A stretch of DNA of 54,932 nucleotides, taken from positions 1-54,932 of the forward strand of contig CAIRYQ010000035.1 of the NCBI GenBank assembly GCA_903882875.1, written 5' to 3'. Position numbers and translations under genes: made by a program. The DNA comes from an uncultured Spartobacteria bacterium (lineage in GTDB: Bacteria > Verrucomicrobiota > Verrucomicrobiia > Chthoniobacterales > Chthoniobacteraceae). The notes under the pieces are model-generated. The model had not been told where the DNA came from, searched no databases, and saw only the letters and a list, made by a program, of their open reading frames with translations. Below, in pieces: positions 52,501-54,932 of this stretch (within the stretch, counting starts at the first letter, position 1; every line of letters starts with the position of its first letter).

Positions 52501-52599
52501 CAGCGCGTCGGCGCCTCATCCGCACCGAGCAGGACAAAGGCATCGTCGTCATCCTCGGCCCGCGCATCCTCACCAAGAACTAAGGCAACGCCTTCCTCC
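52501..52599 (+). pseudogene. dinG: Remnant of a DinG-type helicase C-terminus
   Basis: After a frameshift near 52510, the frame from 52512 reads 'RLIRTEQDKGIVVILGPRIL' then 'TKN-stop-GNAFL'. DinG/XPD-type helicases end with 'GRLIRTExDxGxVVxLDxRxxTKxYGxxFL', so this is the motif VI region, with TAA replacing the Tyr codon. It runs directly into the second copy of the SMP-30 gene end. Too short and broken to function. It marks an insertion or rearrangement point. Confidence 0.65.
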
Positions 52600-52659
52600 G
52601 CGGCCAGCCAGTCGCTCTACGCGGTGTACGTCGAGGCGACGGGAGCGCATTTCTGCTGA
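52600..52659 (+). repeat. Direct repeat, copy 2: 3' end of the SMP-30 gene
   Basis: Identical at 59 of 60 positions to 51735-51794, with the same TGA. It is joined to a dinG remnant upstream. Downstream (52660-52756) no gene is seen. Confidence 0.92.
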
Positions 52660-52756
52660 ACGACCCCAAGCTCACCGACTCGCCGAGTTGGCGCGCTGGG
52701 GAAAGGAGGTGGATGGAAGCAGCCAGCGTGACAGCGGAGCGATGTCGTTACAGCAA

Positions 52757-53086
52757 TTAGGCGCTTGGTTGTTGGTTCTCGTTTTTTCGTGGCAGCTCGA
52801 ACGACCGTTTGACGAGCAGCGCCTCGAACTCGTCGGGAGTGCAGCGACGAAGATATGTGAGAGGCTGTGAGACAATCTCTCGGCTGTCTGACCGCCTCAC
52901 GAGTCGTACGTAAATGGCGTCCGCCACCGCGGGGTCGCGTTCCCATCGATAACTCGATATGCTGTTGAATAGCGCGACGGCACGTTGGACGATTGTTGGC
53001 TCAAGACCGCGCAAAGCTGTTATGTCTGCTTCGGTAAAGCCTGTTCCATCGACTTTTGGGTAGAATACTTTGATTGTGACTGGCAT
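52757..53086 (-). CDS. Hypothetical small protein
   Basis: This is a ~109-residue protein starting 'MPVTIKVFYPKVDGTGFTEA' with 'RWERDPAVADAIYVRLVRRS' and 'LRRCTPDEFEALLVKRSFE'. No family recognised, and no signal peptide or membrane segment. The frame is open to 53125, and the ATG at 53086 matches the start of the ordered sequence. The DNA is visibly less GC-rich than the neighbours, suggesting transfer. It follows another small unknown gene on the same strand after 79 bases, so they may form a two-gene unit. Function unknown. Confidence 0.6.
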   Translation of the reverse strand: MPVTIKVFYPKVDGTGFTEADITALRGLEPTIVQRAVALFNSISSYRWERDPAVADAIYVRLVRRSDSREIVSQPLTYLRRCTPDEFEALLVKRSFELPRKNENQQPSA

Positions 53087-53165
53087 ACTTGGTTTGGTTG
53101 ATTTACGAAGAAACGCGGAAAGCACCGGCTCCCAAGTTCAGCGCATGTTTAGCCATGTTGTCATC

Positions 53166-53516
53166 TTAAGAAAAGCGTTCGAGCCAGTCTGCAATAGTCA
53201 ATCGAGGCGTTGGTAGCTCAAGAGCTTGTGCGAAAGACTGTGAAACTTCGATCTCTGTAGGAGGGCAGTAATCGGGAAATTGCGACGTGACGTTATGTAG
53301 CTCTCTCGCGATATGCTGAGCGTGTTCGATCGCCAATCTGCCGTATGCCTTATACTCGCCGTTCTCGGCGAGTCCTAAAGGTTGTTCAAGCCGTGCCGTG
53401 TCGCTCTTTGCTATGTCCGTACCGCGCTTCGGGCTGAATGGCGTTAAGCCGGACTTGGGATCGTCGATCCACACAATGTTTCTGTTTTGGTCGGTGAACT
53501 TGATTAGGATTTTCAT
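53166..53516 (-). CDS. Hypothetical small protein
   Basis: This is a ~116-residue protein starting 'MKILIKFTDQNRNIVWIDDP' and continuing 'GLAENGEYKAYGRLAIEHAQ', 'HNVTSQFPDYCPPTEIEVSQ' and 'LTIADWLERFS'. The N-terminal beta strands and a helical middle suggest a compact soluble protein, but I do not recognise it. The ATG at 53516 starts the ordered part, and the frame is open to 53582. AT content is higher than in the surrounding genes. The first gene of a possible pair with 52757-53086. About 200 bases upstream, to the FN3 gene's stop at 53717, hold nothing recognisable. Confidence 0.6.
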   Translation of the reverse strand: MKILIKFTDQNRNIVWIDDPKSGLTPFSPKRGTDIAKSDTARLEQPLGLAENGEYKAYGRLAIEHAQHIARELHNVTSQFPDYCPPTEIEVSQSFAQALELPTPRLTIADWLERFS

Positions 53517-53716
53517 TTGTGATGAGGCGTCTGAGTATCTTACAAAAAGTAGCCGAAAATCGGTTTCGCCTAAAGCGGCCACTGGCAGGGATTGAATCTT
53601 GGCAGAGGGAAGCCATGCCGCGGACCGTCGCAGGAAATGACCGAACGGGCAAACTGGAATCGCCGGAGGAAGTCCCGCGCATTTCGGAGGCGGGGCCGCG
53701 CCTTGTCACTCCACCC

Positions 53717-54352
53717 TCACACCGCCATCCCTGTCGCCGGGTCGCTCAGGGGGCCCTGGTGGTTGCCGGTGCTGACGGCGCAGACTTGGAACCAGTAGGT
53801 GTGCCCCGGCAGAAGCCCCGTCGCGGTGAAGCTGCTCGCGCTCGGCGTCCCGATCTGCAGCATCTTCGTCGGGTCATAGGTGCCCTCGCACATGAAGACG
53901 AGGTAGAGGCGCGGCTTGGGGCGCACGGCGTTCCACGAGAGGTCGAGGGTGTGCAGGGTGTCGCCGATGGTCACGCTGAGGGCCTGCACCTGTGCGATGG
54001 CGGCCGCGGGGCCGGAGACGCCGGGGTCGTAGGTGGGCACGGTGGTGGTGGACATGAGCGCCTTGTCGCCCTTTGTGTTGCCTTCCACCCTCTGGAGATA
54101 AAGCTCGAATGCCGAGTTCCATGCGGCTTCGGCGGTGGTCTGGTCGGTCACGAGTTTCGTCACCGCGGCCTGTGCGACGGCGAGATCGCTGGCGGCCTGC
54201 GCGAGCGTGCCATTGGCGGTGGTGAATGTGGCGAGTTCCGCCGTCACATTGCCGATGCCCGCGTTGCCCGCGGAGGCATCGGCGATTTCTTTCCCGCGCG
54301 TGGTCTTGTTCGGGATGGTGTCGTTCTTGAGGTCACGTTTGAACTTGCTCAT
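53717..54352 (-). CDS. Small fibronectin type III protein
   Basis: This is a 211-residue protein with no signal peptide. The basic start 'MSKFKRDLKNDTIPNKTTRG' is followed by an Ala/Thr-rich helical hairpin ('AELATFTTANGTLAQAASDL', 'AAVTKLVTDQTTAEAAWNSA') and a C-terminal FN3-like domain ('LDLSWNAVRPKPRLYLVFMC', 'SFTATGLLPGHTYWFQVCAV'). It resembles, from memory, a multi-copy verrucomicrobial family. It is preceded at 54544-54795 by a 21-bp x 12 array, the same arrangement as the 'MARKKRTSP' gene at 15791, which also has a basic start and helical middle but no FN3. The long open frame through the array is not counted. ATG 54352. Role unknown. Confidence 0.8.
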   Translation of the reverse strand: MSKFKRDLKNDTIPNKTTRGKEIADASAGNAGIGNVTAELATFTTANGTLAQAASDLAVAQAAVTKLVTDQTTAEAAWNSAFELYLQRVEGNTKGDKALMSTTTVPTYDPGVSGPAAAIAQVQALSVTIGDTLHTLDLSWNAVRPKPRLYLVFMCEGTYDPTKMLQIGTPSASSFTATGLLPGHTYWFQVCAVSTGNHQGPLSDPATGMAV

Positions 54353-54543
54353 TTTTAATGGAGGGTTGGATGCCGATCCCTGTCTGGCTCCGGAGCCGTG
54401 GCGTGTACCGTCACCATAGGGGGGGGCATGGGTTTGGTTGCGGGGTGAGACTGCTGCGCGTAAAATAATACTCAGTGCATCCGTGGCAATTACTTTCTCG
54501 CCACGCCAACCCCCGCCCCAAATCCCGCGCAGCATGGGCTCCA

Positions 54544-54795
54544 CGCCGTCCGTTGTACCTGCAATGCGCCGCGTTTTGCCCTCAACATGGCGCGTTGCAC
54601 CTCCAATCTGCCGCGTGTGACGCACGACGCGGCGCATTGTGGGTGCAACTCGGCGCGTTGCAGGCGCAACGCCGAAAATTGCAGTCACAACGCACCGTGT
54701 TGAACGTGCGATCCGCCGCGTTGGAAGTGTCACACGGCGTGTTGAGGGTACAACTTGGCGCGTTGTGAGTACAATTTGCCAAATTGTACTCCAAC
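54544..54795 (-). repeat. Array of 12 degenerate 21-bp repeats (TTG-N6-CAA type)
   Basis: Twelve units of exactly 21 bp. Read on the plus strand the consensus is about four variable bases, then GCGCGTTG, three to four variable bases, GTRCAA. Eight of the twelve units have an intact inverted pair TTG-N6-CAA and the others keep most of it. Copy number and step equal those of the array at 15216-15467, but the unit sequence is different. On the minus strand the frame spells 'TRRVxxx' heptads because 21 is a multiple of three. The FN3 gene starts 192 bases downstream on the minus strand, and that spacer holds no gene. Confidence 0.85.
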
Positions 54796-54932
54796 CCTGC
54801 AAATTGGAGCGGTTCAGTCAGAGTGTGGCCGTTTTGAGATGAAGGCGCGACAGCGCGGTGGAGCGCGTCGCTCCGCGCGCGCTTCCTCCGGCCGCAAGCA
54901 AGCCTTGCAATCCACGCCGAAACGCGCGCGGA
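54796..54932. other. End of window: no gene seen, GC hairpin
   Basis: No coding pattern is recognised. GGAGCG-CGT-CGCTCC around 54859-54873 forms a short strong hairpin. The words after it (CGCTCCGCGCGCGCTTCCTCCGG) resemble those at about 15509-15535 downstream of the first array, which may be chance in GC-rich DNA. Confidence 0.35.

Noticed and set aside
54353-54802. N-terminal extension of the FN3 protein through array 2
   Set aside because: The Arg/Thr-rich extension is just the repeat read in frame. The ATG at 54352 begins the ordered protein.

Overview
The window is GC-rich bacterial chromosome, most likely from the Verrucomicrobiota (Chthoniobacter / Spartobacteria-like). This rests on the gene types rather than on a search. 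They include a PEP-CTERM protein, a GTG-started prepilin-like protein with an H-X-DG-type tail, two membrane Ser/Thr kinases (one FHA/TPR/LRR, one with a sulfatase-modifying-factor-like domain), a large alpha-2-macroglobulin paired with penicillin-binding protein 1C, and two small families (an 'MARKKRTSP' protein and an FN3 protein) that I associate with this phylum. No rRNA, tRNA or CRISPR array was seen.

Layout. 0-1.3 kb: tail of an IS630-type transposase, a GYF_2 protein, and two tiny genes lying between glyA and a second copy of the glyA 3' end. 1.3-3.5 kb: one reading frame fusing a low-molecular-weight protein tyrosine phosphatase, RpiB and GlyA. 3.6-7.3 kb: two lipoproteins and an FHA kinase. 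7.5-11.4 kb: a possible small Cys-rich protein and a very large ABC-2 transporter. 11.5-14.8 kb: a type II restriction-modification pair sitting inside the wreck of a type ISP-like DNA methyltransferase. 14.8-17.3 kb: a repeat-rich accessory stretch with a 20-bp palindrome, a 21-bp x 12 array, an inverted-repeat element, an 'MARKKRTSP' gene, a four-helix-bundle gene with an in-frame amber codon, and an 80-residue cas1 stump. 17.3-21.5 kb: a GcvH-like / CobW-like / Cys-rich / ferredoxin operon divergent from a cysteine desulfurase. 21.5-29.8 kb: PBP1C and alpha-2-macroglobulin. 30-32.7 kb: an AAA ATPase, then a cobalamin riboswitch leading into a PEP-CTERM protein and a pseudopilin-like protein. 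32.8-46.7 kb: a small membrane protein, three giant paralogous exported proteins and a kinase. 46.7-51.8 kb: an esterase/peptidase, two glycosyltransferases and a Tat-exported SMP-30 protein. 51.8-54.9 kb: a ParD/ParE-like module bracketed by a duplicated 3' end of the SMP-30 gene, a dinG remnant, two unknown small genes, and an FN3 gene behind a second 21-bp x 12 array.

The most unusual themes are these. (1) Two degenerate tandem arrays have exactly the same geometry (12 units of 21 bp, two helical turns) but different unit sequences, and each lies upstream of a small lineage-type gene. (2) Small modules have twice been placed directly after a host gene with a duplicated host 3' end on the far side. 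(3) A restriction-modification system has replaced the middle of another methyltransferase gene. (4) A B12 riboswitch controls surface/pilin-type genes rather than cobalamin genes. (5) A lipoyl-protein / GTPase / Fe-S cluster has no obvious named pathway. (6) Heptanucleotide repeats lie inside or beside coding starts. All functions are inferred from motifs that I recognise by eye.
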